Assembly (NCBI GenBank): GCA_002400085.1
Contig: DHEX01000045.1
Span: 19,220 to 24,659, forward strand
DNA from: Clostridiaceae bacterium UBA4839
GTDB taxonomy: Bacteria > Bacillota > Clostridia > Clostridiales > Caloramatoraceae
Direction: 5' to 3'
Length of the DNA stretch: 5,440 nt
Of this stretch, positions 4,839 through 5,440 are shown piece by piece; positions within the stretch are counted from its first letter, which is position 1; the number at the start of each line of letters is the position of its first letter. The notes beneath the pieces were generated by a model that was given only the letters and a program-made list of their open reading frames with translations, was not told the DNA's origin and made no database searches. Made by a program: the position numbers and the translations under genes.

Positions 4839-5440
4839 GCATCGCTTATCAAATTAAGCCAACTGAAGAAAAAAAGCAGGAAATTAATAATTTCTTGAAT
4901 AGTTACTGGGGCAATGATGTATGGGATACTAGAGATACTTTCTTTGATGATTTACGTCCTTCAAAATGGAGTTTATCCGCTAAAACAATTGACTTTTCTG
5001 CATTTAACTCATTGATTAAAAACGAAGTAAAGTACATGTTTGCTTACCGATTACAAAGAAAAGAAATCAGATTGATTTCTATAACTGCATATGGTGTAGC
5101 CCTTAATCATCTTGCTGAATTTTTAAATACCTATTACCCTAGGGCAGCCAGCATTGCAAATATTCCTTATGACAAGGCCATATTGCAGTGGCGTTCTTAC
5201 CTTATTGATAAAGAAATGAGTATTAATGATAATGGTAAAATCTCTAGCAATCAATATGAAACAGTGTTTAATCAATTATATTCTTTCTTTGTAAATCTGT
5301 ATGATACCCGTGATGAATATGAAAAGGATGTATGGGATTGCCGTAAAATTGCAGGAGCAAAGATTACAGAAAACCTATCAGCATACTATCTTAATTTTAC
5401 TGATATACCTTTAGAATTTCGAGAATTGATAAAAAGGTAT
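4835..5440 (+). CDS. tnpB: TnpB-like second tyrosine recombinase, N-terminal part
   Basis: The frame stays open from GTG at 4835 to the right edge, giving 202 codons with no stop; the gene is cut by the window, not broken. A TAA lies directly before the GTG in this frame, so no earlier start is possible. GGAG at 4821-4824 and the 4-base overlap with tnpA support coupled initiation. The protein begins SIAYQIKPTEEKKQ and has aromatic-rich helical segments (NSYWGNDVWDTRDTFFDDL, FAYRLQRKEIRLISITAYG, LYSFFVNLYD) that look like the large N-terminal DNA-binding region of Tn554 TnpB, a protein of about 630 residues. No catalytic residues fall in the visible part, so the assignment rests on gene order, overlap and general likeness. 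TnpA and TnpB are both needed for Tn554 transposition. Confidence 0.72.
   Translation, partial: MSIAYQIKPTEEKKQEINNFLNSYWGNDVWDTRDTFFDDLRPSKWSLSAKTIDFSAFNSLIKNEVKYMFAYRLQRKEIRLISITAYGVALNHLAEFLNTYYPRAASIANIPYDKAILQWRSYLIDKEMSINDNGKISSNQYETVFNQLYSFFVNLYDTRDEYEKDVWDCRKIAGAKITENLSAYYLNFTDIPLEFRELIKRY

Larger units (their letters stand above)
3639..5440 (+). mobile_element. Left part of a Tn554-type, tyrosine-recombinase transposon
   Basis: Two tandem, translationally overlapping genes for tyrosine recombinases of about 375 and more than 202 residues match the tnpA-tnpB order of Tn554-family elements, which usually have a third small gene, tnpC, and then cargo. The genes lie on the opposite strand from all the chromosomal genes and look less A+T-rich than the flank. 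Such elements integrate by site-specific recombination without a target duplication, so the end cannot be read off directly. The true left end lies somewhere between 3381 and about 3640; the start given is the first base that clearly looks like element DNA. Confidence 0.65.

Overview
The window looks like a piece of an AT-rich, strictly anaerobic Firmicutes chromosome, most likely Clostridium or a close relative. The grounds are A+T-rich intergenic DNA, strong AGGAGG-type ribosome binding sites, U-tract terminators, and genes for maturing an [FeFe] hydrogenase. No species can be named from the sequence alone.

The left part (about 1-1650) is a minus-strand [FeFe]-hydrogenase maturation operon. 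An extended -10 promoter near 1640 is followed by a leader of about 230 nt, a small TM1266-family putative regulator (1155-1403), and the radical SAM maturase HydE (26-1144). Ten bases separate the two genes. The leader is the most interesting part of the window. It holds a 25-codon ORF behind a very strong Shine-Dalgarno sequence, an intrinsic terminator lying inside that ORF, and a second base-pairing option that would break the terminator and hide the Shine-Dalgarno sequence. Together these look like an undescribed attenuator for hydrogenase maturation genes.

Two full copies (1441-1518 and 1705-1785) and one half copy (1-21, inverted) of a palindromic repeat of about 80 bp sit around this operon. 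They have imperfect inverted ends of the CCGAAGT/CCGATGG type and look like a small non-autonomous, MITE- or REP-like element. One copy lies inside the leader and supplies the last codons of the leader ORF.

The middle (1812-3380, minus strand) is a FAD-dependent oxidoreductase of the glycine oxidase/DadA fold with a C-terminal Rieske [2Fe-2S] domain, similar in architecture to Bacillus YhfW.

The right part (about 3639-5440, plus strand) is the start of a Tn554-type, tyrosine-recombinase mobile element. It has a complete TnpA-like recombinase (3711-4838), overlapped by 4 bases by the first 202 codons of a TnpB-like recombinase that runs off the window. A G+C-rich, probably structured segment with a 17-base direct repeat precedes tnpA. 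A plus-strand terminator-like hairpin (3511-3562) stands between the chromosomal oxidoreductase and the element. The rest of the element, including any cargo genes, lies beyond the right edge.
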